From Betaproteobacteria bacterium (GTDB taxonomy: Bacteria; Pseudomonadota; Gammaproteobacteria; Burkholderiales; Burkholderiaceae), in the NCBI GenBank assembly GCA_009921765.1, contig RFXC01000114.1:1-13349 (forward strand): 13,349 nt of DNA. Reading direction: 5' to 3'. This document shows positions 1 through 7,633 of the stretch, piece after piece. The notes under the pieces were generated by a model, which was given only the letters and a program-made list of their open reading frames with translations, was not told the DNA's origin and searched no databases. Within the stretch, counting starts at the first letter, position 1. Every line of letters begins with the position of its first letter. A program made the position numbers and the translations under genes.

Positions 1-979
1 GTTCGATATCGAGCAGCCGGTCCAGGCCCACCAGACTGGGCGCTCGAGCAAGCGCCGCCCGCCCCCAAGCAACAGCCGCCTGAGCACCGTCCTGCTCCAG
101 TCGCGCCTCAAGGAGCACGAGAAACAGCTCGATCGAGCGTTGCGACTCAAACTGCGCCTCGAGCGAACCCAGCGCAGTGTGCAACCGACCCAGCTTCTGG
201 TTCGCCTGCAGCCAGGCCCGCGCACCCAGCACAAACCACTCGGGCTGGCGCGCGCGCATGGCCTCCCAGGCGGAGAGCGCCGCCTCGGACTCGCCGCGCG
301 CCATCGCGAGCTCGGCCCGCATGAGCGATACCCGGGGGTGGTCCGGCCCCAACGCAAAGGCCTCGGAAAGATGTTGCGCAGCCAGCGCGTGGCCGGCCTC
401 ATCACCGGCGGCCAACGCTTTGGCCGCGAGCTCACAGTGAAAATGGATAATCGCGCGCTTAGACGCGCCCTCGACGGGCAGCCGCGAGGCGAGCGATATC
501 GCAAGCGGCCAGTCGCGCACCAGCTCGGCGATTTCCAGCCGATGCCGGAGCGCCTGCTCGGACCAGCTTCCCGATTCAAGCCGGCCAAACGCATGATCGG
601 CACGATCGAGCAGCCCCGCCTTGAGAAAATCGAGCCCGAGTTCGAACAGCGCCTGCTCGCGCGCCTTCGGATCGAGATCGGTCCGATCCAGCAGACTCTG
701 ATGTACCCGGATCGCCCGGTCGTTTTCGCCGCGCTGGCGGAACAGTTTGCCCAGCGCAAAGTGCAGTTCAACGGTCTCGGGATCGACCCTGACCACCTCG
801 ATGAACGCATCGATCGCCCGATCGGGCTGTTCACTCAGGAGAAAGTTCAGGCCGCGGAAATAACCCGCCGGCAGTTCGCCCTGCACGCCACGGCCGGCAG
901 CCGATTCATGCCGCGCGGCCAACCAGCCCAGCCCGAAAAAGAGCGGGAGCGCGAGCAGCCAGAGGAGATCAAATTCCAA
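1..979 (-). CDS. lapB: LapB (YciM) TPR protein, LPS assembly regulator, 3' end missing
   Basis: This gene has no ATG or GTG to open it; I read it from a TTG at 979, giving 326 codons before the window edge. The protein opens with an N-terminal membrane anchor (about residues 5-22, LLWLLALPLFFGLGWLAA) followed by cytoplasmic TPR-type helical repeats over about residues 38-320, including a motif like LNFLLSEQPDRAIDAFIEVV. This is the LapB architecture (about 390 residues in E. coli). The C-terminal rubredoxin-like zinc ribbon of the family would lie outside the window. LapB is known in E. coli to couple LPS synthesis to transport by promoting FtsH degradation of LpxC. It sits 19 nt after lapA, matching the conserved lapA-lapB pair, so co-transcription is likely. 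The frame upstream has no other start before the lapA stop, and only a weak purine-rich stretch serves as ribosome site. The family call is firm; the start is an inference. Confidence 0.9.
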   Translation of the reverse strand, partial: MEFDLLWLLALPLFFGLGWLAARHESAAGRGVQGELPAGYFRGLNFLLSEQPDRAIDAFIEVVRVDPETVELHFALGKLFRQRGENDRAIRVHQSLLDRTDLDPKAREQALFELGLDFLKAGLLDRADHAFGRLESGSWSEQALRHRLEIAELVRDWPLAISLASRLPVEGASKRAIIHFHCELAAKALAAGDEAGHALAAQHLSEAFALGPDHPRVSLMRAELAMARGESEAALSAWEAMRARQPEWFVLGARAWLQANQKLGRLHTALGSLEAQFESQRSIELFLVLLEARLEQDGAQAAVAWGRAALARAPSLVGLDRLLDIE

Positions 980-998
980 GGCGACGACCGCCGCCGAC

Positions 999-1361
999 CT
1001 AGACGCCCAGAGGCGGGGAAGCGCCGCCGGAGCCGCTGCCGGACGCGGCAGCGCCCTCCGCACGGAGGGCGGGGTCAGGCGAGGGCCCCGCGCCAGGCGT
1101 TCCCACAGGGCGACCGACAGCTTTCAATTCCTTGCGCAGTCCGGCGATCGCTCGCCGCTGGCGAAAGAAAGACGGAATGCACGCAAAGAGACCCAGAAGC
1201 ACACCTGCCGCCAGAAACGACAGCAGCACCACCACCAGCGGCGCACGCCAGGTGGCCTGGCCTGCAAAAAATCGCACCTCGACCGGCTCGGTATTGGACA
1301 GCGCAAAGGCAAGCGCCAGCACGAAAAGCAGGATGTAGAAAATCCAGGAAAGGATGCGCAT
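999..1361 (-). CDS. lapA: LapA (YciS) DUF1049 inner-membrane protein
   Basis: A 120-residue small membrane protein with two hydrophobic segments, about residues 3-22 (ILSWIFYILLFVLALAFAL) and 40-66 (APLVVVLLSFLAAGVLLGLF), separated by the short loop with SNTEPVEVRFF that is typical of the LapA/DUF1049 family. A basic patch with predicted helix (RQRRAIAGLRKELKA) follows the second segment. The last roughly 38 residues are a Pro/Gly/Ala/Ser-rich low-complexity tail, making it longer than the 102-residue E. coli protein. LapA partners LapB in LPS assembly in E. coli. The gene begins with ATG 39 nt after ihfB and ends 19 nt before lapB, consistent with one transcript. A purine-rich CAGGGG lies about 10 nt upstream of the start and is only a modest ribosome site. 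Confidence 0.9.
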   Translation of the reverse strand: MRILSWIFYILLFVLALAFALSNTEPVEVRFFAGQATWRAPLVVVLLSFLAAGVLLGLFACIPSFFRQRRAIAGLRKELKAVGRPVGTPGAGPSPDPALRAEGAAASGSGSGGASPPLGV

Positions 1362-1400
1362 CGGATCCGACCCCTGTCTTGAGAACCGCAGACGTTGCGG

Positions 1401-1700
1401 TCAGCCCTTCTCGCCGTTCAGACCGGCGTCGACGCGTTCGCGCAATTCCTTGCCCGGCTTGAAGTGGGGCACACGCTTGCCCGGCACCATCACTTTCTCA
1501 CCTGATTTCGGATTACGCCCTACTCGCGGCGGCCGATGCGACAGCGCAAAACTGCCGAAGCCGCGGATCTCGATGCGATGGCCATCGACCAGCGTGCGCG
1601 CCATCGCCTCGAGAATGGTACGAACCGCGAACTCGGCGTCTTTTGCCACCAGCTGCGGATAGCGCTCGGCCAGACGGGCGATCAGTTCGGATCGCGTCAT
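1401..1700 (-). CDS. ihfB: Integration host factor subunit beta
   Basis: A 99-residue DNA-bending protein of the HU/IHF family. It matches IHF beta closely: the [11 protein letters not shown] opening, the [10 protein letters not shown] signature at about residues 42-51, the arm GRNPKSG with the intercalating proline at residue 64, and the [12 protein letters not shown]-terminus. It forms a heterodimer with IHF alpha and bends DNA for transcription, recombination and nucleoid structure. I chose the ATG at 1700 because it lines up with the E. coli protein start. No good ribosome site precedes it, however, and the frame stays open back to GTG codons at 1784 and 1781 that abut the rpsA stop, so an extension of up to 28 residues is possible. 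The gene follows rpsA by 84 nt, the conserved rpsA-ihfB order. Confidence 0.95.
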   Translation of the reverse strand: MTRSELIARLAERYPQLVAKDAEFAVRTILEAMARTLVDGHRIEIRGFGSFALSHRPPRVGRNPKSGEKVMVPGKRVPHFKPGKELRERVDAGLNGEKG

Positions 1701-1784
1701 CTGGCCGGGCGCGGCCTGGTCGGCAGCGTCGTCGACGCCCCCGTTCAGGCCACTTCGGGCATCTGCCTGCATGCCCCGCACCAC

Positions 1785-3473
1785 TTACTCTTTGGAATTG
1801 TCGAGCTTGGCCCGCAGCAACGCGCCGAGATTGGTCGTGCCGCTTGCCGCACCGCTTTCGGCGGCGATACGCTGCAGTGCCTCGGCCGTTTCGACGGTGT
1901 CCTTGGCCTTGATCGACAGGCTGATCGAGCGGTTCTTCCGATCAACGTTGATGACCATGGCCTCAACCTCATCGCCCTCTTTCAGGTGATTGCGGGCGTC
2001 ATCAACCCGGTCACGCGAAATTTCGGACGCCCGCAGATAACCCTCGACATCGCCCGAAAGGCGGATGACGGCACCGCGCGGATCAACGCTTGCCACCGTG
2101 CCCTTGACCAAAGCGCCCTTCTCGTTGGTGGCCGCATAGTTGTTGAACGGATCGCCCTCGAGCTGCTTGATGCCAAGCGAAATGCGCTCGCGCTCGGTGT
2201 CGATCGCCAGCACCATGGCCTCAACCTCGTCGCCCTTCTTGAAGTTGCGAACCGCTTCTTCGCCCGTCTGGTGCCAGGAGAGATCCGACAGATGCACCAG
2301 GCCGTCGATACCACCGGGGAGCCCGATGAAGACGCCAAAGTCGGTGATCGACTTGATCGAGCCGCGCACACGATCGCCCTTGCGATGGTTGTCGGCGAAC
2401 TCTTCCCAGGGGTTGGGACGGCACTGCTTCATGCCAAGCGAAATGCGACGACGGTCTTCGTCGATCTCGAGCACCATGACCTCGGTTTCGTCGCCCAGCG
2501 CCACCACCTTGCCGGGGTTGACGTTCTTGTTGGTCCAGTCCATTTCCGAGACGTGCACCAGACCCTCGATGCCCGGTTCGATCTCGACGAACGCACCGTA
2601 GTCGGTGATGTTGGTGACCTTGCCGAACATGCGTGTGCCCTGAGGATAACGGCGGGCAATGCCAACCCACGGATCGTCGCCCAGCTGTTTCACACCCAGT
2701 GAAACGCGATTCTTTTCCTGGTCGAACTTGAGCACTTTCGCGGTGATTTCCTGACCCACCTGCAGCACTTCCGAAGGATGACGCACACGACGCCATGCCA
2801 TGTCGGTGATGTGCAGCAGACCGTCGATGCCACCGAGGTCGATGAACGCACCGTAGTCGGTGATGTTCTTGACCGAGCCGGTGACGATGGCGCCCTCGTG
2901 CAGCATCTCGAGGAGTTTCGCGCGCTCTTCGCCCTGGGTGAGTTCAAGAATGGCGCGGCGCGACAGCACCACGTTGTTGCGCTTGCGGTCAAGCTTGATG
3001 ACCTTGAAGTCGAGCGTTTTGCCCTCGAACGGCGTGGTGTCTTTGACCGGCCGCGTATCGATGAGCGAGCCGGGGAGGAACGCCCGGATGCCGTTGGTCA
3101 TGACGGTGAGGCCGCCCTTCACCTTGCCGGTGATGGTGCCCGACACCGGCTCACCGGTCTCGAGGGCTTTCTCCAGGCTCACCCACGCGGCGAGGCGCTT
3201 GGCGCGGTCGCGCGACAGGCGGGTTTCACCGTAGCCGTCTTCGAGCGAGTCGATGGCCACCGAGACGAAATCGCCCTCGGCCACGTCGATCTCGCCACGG
3301 TCGTTATGGAATTCTTCGATGGGGATGAAGCTTTCCGACTTCAGTCCCGCATTCACGACCACATAGTTGTGGTCGATACGCACCACCTCGGCGGTGATGA
3401 CCTCGCCCTGGCGCATTTCCTGTCGCTTGAGCGACTCTTCGAACAGATCGGCAAAACTTTCGGTAGTAGTCAA
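1785..3473 (-). CDS. rpsA: 30S ribosomal protein S1
   Basis: A 562-residue protein (557 in E. coli) with six S1/OB-fold repeats at roughly residues 22-88, 105-170, 193-260, 278-348, 365-435 and 452-522. Domains 3 to 5 carry the hallmark [14 protein letters not shown] strand and the DGL-H/EGLVH segment followed by ISLG-K. Domains 1 and 2 bind the ribosome; 3 to 6 bind mRNA. The start is not ATG. The conserved opening [14 protein letters not shown] is reached from a TTG at 3473, and the open frame upstream (GTG codons at 3494 and 3503) would add the unconserved residues [13 protein letters not shown] lies about 9 nt before the TTG, so initiation looks weak, as for E. coli rpsA, where S1 represses its own translation. 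A 160-nt gap separates it from cmk and could hold its own promoter, which I could not identify. Confidence 0.97.
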   Translation of the reverse strand: MTTTESFADLFEESLKRQEMRQGEVITAEVVRIDHNYVVVNAGLKSESFIPIEEFHNDRGEIDVAEGDFVSVAIDSLEDGYGETRLSRDRAKRLAAWVSLEKALETGEPVSGTITGKVKGGLTVMTNGIRAFLPGSLIDTRPVKDTTPFEGKTLDFKVIKLDRKRNNVVLSRRAILELTQGEERAKLLEMLHEGAIVTGSVKNITDYGAFIDLGGIDGLLHITDMAWRRVRHPSEVLQVGQEITAKVLKFDQEKNRVSLGVKQLGDDPWVGIARRYPQGTRMFGKVTNITDYGAFVEIEPGIEGLVHVSEMDWTNKNVNPGKVVALGDETEVMVLEIDEDRRRISLGMKQCRPNPWEEFADNHRKGDRVRGSIKSITDFGVFIGLPGGIDGLVHLSDLSWHQTGEEAVRNFKKGDEVEAMVLAIDTERERISLGIKQLEGDPFNNYAATNEKGALVKGTVASVDPRGAVIRLSGDVEGYLRASEISRDRVDDARNHLKEGDEVEAMVINVDRKNRSISLSIKAKDTVETAEALQRIAAESGAASGTTNLGALLRAKLDNSKE

Positions 3474-3633
3474 AATGATTTCCAGATAAAACACGCCGGA
3501 CAACCGTCTCCGAGGCGGTCAGCGGAAAAACCGGTGACAACGGCCCCTGATGCCCGCAGCGAAACTTCGCAGCGCACCCGGATCACGGCAACCCAGCGGA
3601 GTTGACGATTGACCGCCCGAGGACGGTCCCCTT
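3474..3633 (-). other. Intergenic leader region between cmk and rpsA
   Basis: This is the longest gap inside the minus-strand block (160 nt). It holds a short hairpin directly after the cmk stop (3611-3628) and a second weak stem near 3504-3518. I see no convincing -35/-10 pair. In enterobacteria rpsA has its own promoters and a structured leader used for autogenous control. A similar role here is an inference from position only. Confidence 0.35.
3611..3628 (-). other. GC-rich hairpin directly after the cmk stop codon
   Basis: In the minus-strand transcript GACCGTC and GGCGGTC pair over 7 positions (one G-U) around a CTCG tetraloop, 5 nt after the cmk stop. No U-run follows, so it does not look like an intrinsic terminator. 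It may stabilise the 3' end of the upstream message or reduce read-through into rpsA. Confidence 0.35.
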
Positions 3634-4326
3634 TCAAGACCCTTGACGCGGAGCACGCGTCGCGAGCCCTGTGGCCGACCATCGATCAAGCACCGCCTGC
3701 ACGGTTTGCAGCACCGTAAGCGGAGTGGAATCGAGGACAACCGCTCCTTCTGCGGCAACGAGCGGCGCGTGCGTTCGCCCCGCATCGCGGGCATCACGCG
3801 CGCGCAAATCGCGCAAAAGACTGTCGAGGTTAGCAGAAAACCCCTTTTCGATCAACTGTTTATAGCGTCGCTCGGCGCGTGCTTCGGCACTTGCCGTGAG
3901 GAACACCTTGAGCGAAGCATCCGGGAACACGACGCTGGCCATGTCGCGGCCATCGGCGACCAGCCCCGGGGCTCGTCGGAAATCACGCTGACGATCGAGC
4001 AAGGCCGAACGCAGCGCCCCCAGGACCGCAATCCGCGACGCCGCCTCACCCACCGCTTCGGCCCGGATCGCGTCGGTCACCTCGTCGCCCGCCAGCAGAA
4101 TCCGTCCCCCGGAAAATTCAATCGGCAGGTTCGTCGCGAGGCGCGCCAGGGCGGGCTCATCATCCAGCGCCACGCCCGCCCGATGCGCAGCAAGCGCGGC
4201 CAGCCGGTAGAGCGCGCCCGAGTCGAGGTAATGCCAGCCCAGCGCATCGGCCACGCGCTGGGCAACCGTGCCCTTGCCCGACGCCGTGGGTCCGTCTATG
4301 GCGATGACCGGGACGATGCCGGTCAC
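3634..4326 (-). CDS. cmk: Cytidylate kinase
   Basis: A 230-residue P-loop NMP kinase that phosphorylates CMP and dCMP using ATP. The Walker A loop is GPTASGKGT at residues 12-20, followed by the CMP-site segment YLDSGALYR at 33-41 and the [12 protein letters not shown] motif at 126-137; the basic lid segment RRYKQL follows. All family hallmarks are present and length is normal. It starts with GTG at 4326, which shares four bases (GTGA) with the aroA stop, so translation is probably coupled to aroA. The order aroA-cmk-rpsA is widely conserved in Beta- and Gammaproteobacteria. The last 15 or so residues are variable and basic. Confidence 0.96.
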   Translation of the reverse strand: MTGIVPVIAIDGPTASGKGTVAQRVADALGWHYLDSGALYRLAALAAHRAGVALDDEPALARLATNLPIEFSGGRILLAGDEVTDAIRAEAVGEAASRIAVLGALRSALLDRQRDFRRAPGLVADGRDMASVVFPDASLKVFLTASAEARAERRYKQLIEKGFSANLDSLLRDLRARDARDAGRTHAPLVAAEGAVVLDSTPLTVLQTVQAVLDRWSATGLATRAPRQGS

Positions 4327-5651
4327 GCAGCAATCTCCCGGATCGACAGGCCCGCCCCCGCCGACAGTTCAACGAAGCCCGGAAACGAGGTGGCGACGTT
4401 CAGCGTGTCGTCGATACGGATCGGCCCGCCCGCGCGAAGCGCTGCCATCGCAAATGCCATCGCGATCCGGTGATCGCCATGTGAGGCCACCGAACCAGCC
4501 GAGAACACGGGCCCGGCGTGTTGGCCACGACCCTCGATGATCATGCCGTCGGGCGTCGCTTCTGCGTGAACCCCGAGCGCGCGCAGCCCGTCGGCCATCA
4601 CCGCGATGCGGTCCGATTCTTTCACGCGAAGCTCCTCGGCGCCGGTCACCACCGTGCGGCCCTCCGCGCACGCCGCCGCCACGAAGAGCACCGGGAATTC
4701 ATCGATCGCAAGCGGCACCAGTTCGGGCGGCACCTCGATGCCGCGAAGCCGCGAGGCGCGCACCCGCAGATCGGCCACCGGTTCACCGCCCACGATGCGC
4801 TCGTTGATACGCTCGATATCGGCACCCATCAGCGAGAGGATGTCGAGCACACCGGTACGGGTGGGATTGACGCCGACATGCTCGAGGAGCAGGTCGGATC
4901 CGGCTGCAATCGACGCGCCGACGAGAAAGAACGCTGCCGATGAAATATCGGCAGGCACATCGATGTCGGTGGCAGTGAGCGCCTGGCCGCCGCGAATGCG
5001 GACGGTGGCGCCCTCGCGGCTGAGTTTTACGCCGAAGCCCTCGAGCATGCGCTCGGTGTGGTCGCGCGTGGGGGCCGGTTCGGTCACCACGGTCTCGCCT
5101 TCGGCATGAAGCCCCGCGAGCAGCAGCGACGACTTGACCTGGGCGCTTGCCATCGGCATTGGATACTCGATCCCCTTCAACGTGTCCGTCACCGGTTCGA
5201 TCCGCACGGGCGGTCGGCCCTCTTGGGTCTGGATGCGCGCGCCCATTCTGGCGAGCGGATCGGCCACGCGGCGCATCGGGCGTTTGGACAGACTCTCGTC
5301 GCCGATCAGCGTGCAGCCGAAATGCTGACCGGCCAGAAGACCGATCAGAAGCCGCATCGCGGTGCCGGCGTTGCCGCAGTCGAGCGGGCCCGCAGGCGCG
5401 CGCAGTCCGCCGGGCCCCACACCATGCACCACCACGCGGCCGTGATCGGGGCCGTCGATCCGCACACCCAGCGCACGGAACACATTCATGGTGGAGATCG
5501 CGTCCGCGCCCTCGAGAAAGCCGCTGACATGGGTCGTGCCGCGCGCGATCGCGCCCAGCATGATGGAACGGTGCGAGATGGATTTGTCACCCGGCACTCG
5601 GATACGTCCCTGCAGACGGCCGCCGGGTTGAACATCGAATTGTCGGGTCAT
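4323..5651 (-). CDS. aroA: 3-phosphoshikimate 1-carboxyvinyltransferase (EPSP synthase)
   Basis: A 442-residue enzyme joining shikimate 3-phosphate with phosphoenolpyruvate, the sixth step of the shikimate pathway. Visible active-site blocks are GDKSISHRS (21-29), CGNAGTAMR (92-100), MASAQVKSS (167-175), AIDEFP (315-320), LRVKESDR (341-348) and HGDHRIAM (391-398). From memory, these blocks, with RLL after GTAM and [10 protein letters not shown] at 117-126, resemble the AroA of Pseudomonas/Xanthomonas and, more distantly, the class II enzymes. Burkholderia, Bordetella and Neisseria have a different form with GSKSISNR and GNAGTA-RPL. Gly96 is present where CP4-type enzymes carry Ala. The ATG at 5651 has a good ribosome site (AAGGAA, 6-nt spacer). 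It lies 21 nt after tyrA and overlaps cmk by 4 nt. In pseudomonads TyrA and AroA are fused; here they are separate. Confidence 0.96.
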   Translation of the reverse strand: MTRQFDVQPGGRLQGRIRVPGDKSISHRSIMLGAIARGTTHVSGFLEGADAISTMNVFRALGVRIDGPDHGRVVVHGVGPGGLRAPAGPLDCGNAGTAMRLLIGLLAGQHFGCTLIGDESLSKRPMRRVADPLARMGARIQTQEGRPPVRIEPVTDTLKGIEYPMPMASAQVKSSLLLAGLHAEGETVVTEPAPTRDHTERMLEGFGVKLSREGATVRIRGGQALTATDIDVPADISSAAFFLVGASIAAGSDLLLEHVGVNPTRTGVLDILSLMGADIERINERIVGGEPVADLRVRASRLRGIEVPPELVPLAIDEFPVLFVAAACAEGRTVVTGAEELRVKESDRIAVMADGLRALGVHAEATPDGMIIEGRGQHAGPVFSAGSVASHGDHRIAMAFAMAALRAGGPIRIDDTLNVATSFPGFVELSAGAGLSIREIAA

Positions 5652-5657
5652 GCGCAG

Positions 5658-5663
5658 TTCCTT
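5658..5663 (-). promoter_or_regulatory. Ribosome binding site of aroA
   Basis: AAGGAA read on the minus strand, 6 nt before the ATG at 5651. It supports this start and shows aroA can be initiated independently of tyrA, whose stop lies just upstream. Confidence 0.7.
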
Positions 5664-5672
5664 CGCGTGAGG

Positions 5673-6518
5673 TCAGCCAAGCCGACGCCGCCAGCGGCTT
5701 GCGGCCTCGAGAGATTCGACCAGCGTGGTGCGGTCGCGCGCTTCGATCGCGCCGATGATGCGATCGAGTTCAGCGCGGTAGCGCGCCGCCGATTCGAGCA
5801 CCGCATCGGCGTTGTCGAGCAGAATGCCGGCCCAGAGTTCGGGCGAAGAGGCGGCGATGCGGCTGGTATCGCGAAGGCCACCGCCGGAAAACTCGATGGC
5901 GGAATCCGCGAGCGCTCCACGCCCGATGGCCGCACCGAGCGCAAAGGCCACCGCATGCGGCCAGTGCGACACCTCTGCGAACAGCCGGTCATGCGCATCA
6001 GGCGACATTTCAGAGATCACCGCACCGGTCGGCTCCAGAAACTGACGCAGAGCCGCGCAGTGCGCGCGCTGCTCGTCATTGACCGGACAGAGCACCCAGC
6101 GGCGGCCGCGGAAGAGGTCGGGATTGGCGGCGTCCGGGCCGCTGCGCTCAGACCCCGCAATGGGATGGCCCGCCACATATCGGGAAAAGGCGGAACCGAA
6201 CGCTGCCCGGGCCGACTCGACCACGCTCCGCTTGGTGCTGCCGCAATCGGTGATGCGGGTGGCAGCCCCCAGCGCTGGCGCGATTTGGGCCATGAGCGAG
6301 CCCATGATGGGAACGGGCGCGGCCAGCACCACCCAGTCGGCCCCCCGGACTGCGGCCACGGGATCGGTGAAGGCCTCATCGACCAGGCCGATTTCCTGCG
6401 CCCGCGCCGCATCGCCGCCAGGCGCACAGCCCGCGATGGTGGCGGTCACTCCGCGCGCACGAAGCGCCGCCGCAAGCGAGCCACCGATCAGGCCAATGCC
6501 GAGAATTGCGATTCGCAC
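5673..6518 (-). CDS. tyrA: Prephenate dehydrogenase
   Basis: A 281-residue TyrA-family enzyme that oxidatively decarboxylates prephenate to 4-hydroxyphenylpyruvate for tyrosine synthesis. The N-terminal Rossmann loop is GIGLIGGS (7-14); then come DCGSTKRSVVESA (91-103), the catalytic-region motif GHPIAGSERSG (117-127, His118) and GGGLRDTSRIA in the C-terminal helical domain. The residue after the second strand is not the Asp usual for strict NAD enzymes, so NADP or mixed use is possible. There is no chorismate mutase or ACT domain, making this the short monofunctional form. It starts with GTG at 6518, 9 nt after the hisC stop, and is followed by aroA after 21 nt, so it is part of a tight operon. 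Arogenate as alternative substrate cannot be excluded. Confidence 0.94.
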   Translation of the reverse strand: MRIAILGIGLIGGSLAAALRARGVTATIAGCAPGGDAARAQEIGLVDEAFTDPVAAVRGADWVVLAAPVPIMGSLMAQIAPALGAATRITDCGSTKRSVVESARAAFGSAFSRYVAGHPIAGSERSGPDAANPDLFRGRRWVLCPVNDEQRAHCAALRQFLEPTGAVISEMSPDAHDRLFAEVSHWPHAVAFALGAAIGRGALADSAIEFSGGGLRDTSRIAASSPELWAGILLDNADAVLESAARYRAELDRIIGAIEARDRTTLVESLEAASRWRRRLG

Positions 6519-6527
6519 GGTGACGAC

Positions 6528-7628
6528 TCAGCCAGCCCGGCCCATCACTTGGGCAAGCGCAGCCAACAGCCGGTCATTTTCCTCGGGCAGACCCACCGAG
6601 ACGCGCAGCCACTCAGGCAGACCGTAGCCGCCTACCGGCCGCACGATGACGCCCTTCCGAAGCAATCCCTCATAGACCGCGCCTGCATTGCCTACCCGCA
6701 CCAGCACGAAGTTGCCGTACGACGGCACAAACTGCAGACCGAGCGCGGCAAACCCCGACTGAAGCTTTGCAAGCCCATCGCGATTGAGCTGATAGCTGCG
6801 CTCGACGAATGCATCATCGGCAATGGCTGCGATCGCCGCGGCCTGGGCCATGGAGTTGGTGTTGAAGGGCTGGCGGATCCGATTCATCAGATCGGTGAGT
6901 TCGGCCTGCGCGAGACCAAAACCCACCCGCAGCCCCGCCAACCCGTACACCTTGGACAGGGTTCGCGACAGCATGAGATTGGGATATTCGCGCACCCACC
7001 GGGTGGAATCGAAACGCAGTGCCGGATCGAGGTACTCGTTGTAGGCCTCATCGAGCACCACCACCACCTGCTGCGGCACCTGCTTCAGGAACCCCTCGAT
7101 GCGCGCGGCAGGGAGAAAAGTGCCGGTGGGATTGTTGGGGTTGGCGATGAACAGCATCCGGGTGTCGGGCGCGATGGCTGCGAGCATCGCATCGAGGTCG
7201 TGGCCGTAGTCGCGCGCGGGCACCACAATGGCGCGGGCACCGACCGCATGCGTGGCAAGCGCGTAGACGGCGAAGGAATACTGCGAATACACGGCCGAGG
7301 TGCCCGGCTGCAAGATCGCATGGGCGGCAATCTCGAGTATGTCGTTCGAACCATTGCCGAGCGTGATCCAGTCGGCAGGTACCGCATAGCGCGAAGCGAT
7401 CGCCGCCTTCAGTTCGAACCCGTTGGCATCAGGATAGCGACCCAGTTCGCTCACCGCGGCCATCATCGCCTGGCGCGCCGATTCAGGCATACCCAACGGA
7501 TTTTCGTTGGACGCGAGTTTCACGATCTCGGCCTCATTCAGACCGTATTCGCGAGCCAGTTCGGAGACGGGCTTGCCAGCCTGATAAGGCGCCATGCTGC
7601 GGACATAGTCGGGGGACTGGAACTTCAT
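6528..7628 (-). CDS. hisC: Histidinol-phosphate/aromatic aminotransferase (HisC family)
   Basis: A 366-residue class I/II PLP aminotransferase of the HisC type. Motifs: LASNENPLG (38-46), NPNNPTG (163-169), LDEAYNEYL (192-200), the PLP lysine in SRTLSKVYGLAGLRVGFG (Lys226), and substrate-binding Arg342 in WLRVSVG. HisC paralogues lying between pheA and tyrA/aroA usually act on phenylpyruvate and hydroxyphenylpyruvate as well as, or instead of, imidazole acetol phosphate. That role is inferred from the neighbourhood, and a second hisC in a histidine operon would be expected. I chose ATG 7628 because GGAGAG lies 8 nt before it. The GTG at 7637, which overlaps the pheA stop, would sit on top of that ribosome site. 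The gap to tyrA is 9 nt. Confidence 0.93.
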   Translation of the reverse strand: MKFQSPDYVRSMAPYQAGKPVSELAREYGLNEAEIVKLASNENPLGMPESARQAMMAAVSELGRYPDANGFELKAAIASRYAVPADWITLGNGSNDILEIAAHAILQPGTSAVYSQYSFAVYALATHAVGARAIVVPARDYGHDLDAMLAAIAPDTRMLFIANPNNPTGTFLPAARIEGFLKQVPQQVVVVLDEAYNEYLDPALRFDSTRWVREYPNLMLSRTLSKVYGLAGLRVGFGLAQAELTDLMNRIRQPFNTNSMAQAAAIAAIADDAFVERSYQLNRDGLAKLQSGFAALGLQFVPSYGNFVLVRVGNAGAVYEGLLRKGVIVRPVGGYGLPEWLRVSVGLPEENDRLLAALAQVMGRAG

Positions 7629-7633
7629 CGGAA

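Noticed and set aside
81..88. Degradation or frameshift of lapB near the window edge
   Set aside because: The reading frame is unbroken from 979 to base 2 with good TPR-type composition. The gene is simply cut by the window boundary.
140..1462. Plus-strand open frame of 440 codons opposite lapB and lapA
   Set aside because: Arg/Pro/Gln-rich translation with no domain. The minus strand encodes well-matched LapB, LapA and the end of IHF beta.
1536..2702. Plus-strand open frame of 388 codons opposite rpsA and ihfB
   Set aside because: Antisense shadow of conserved S1 repeats. Apparent internal repeats in it merely reflect the S1 domains.
2000..3200. Repeated DNA segments within rpsA
   Set aside because: They arise from the six homologous S1 domains, not from a DNA repeat element.
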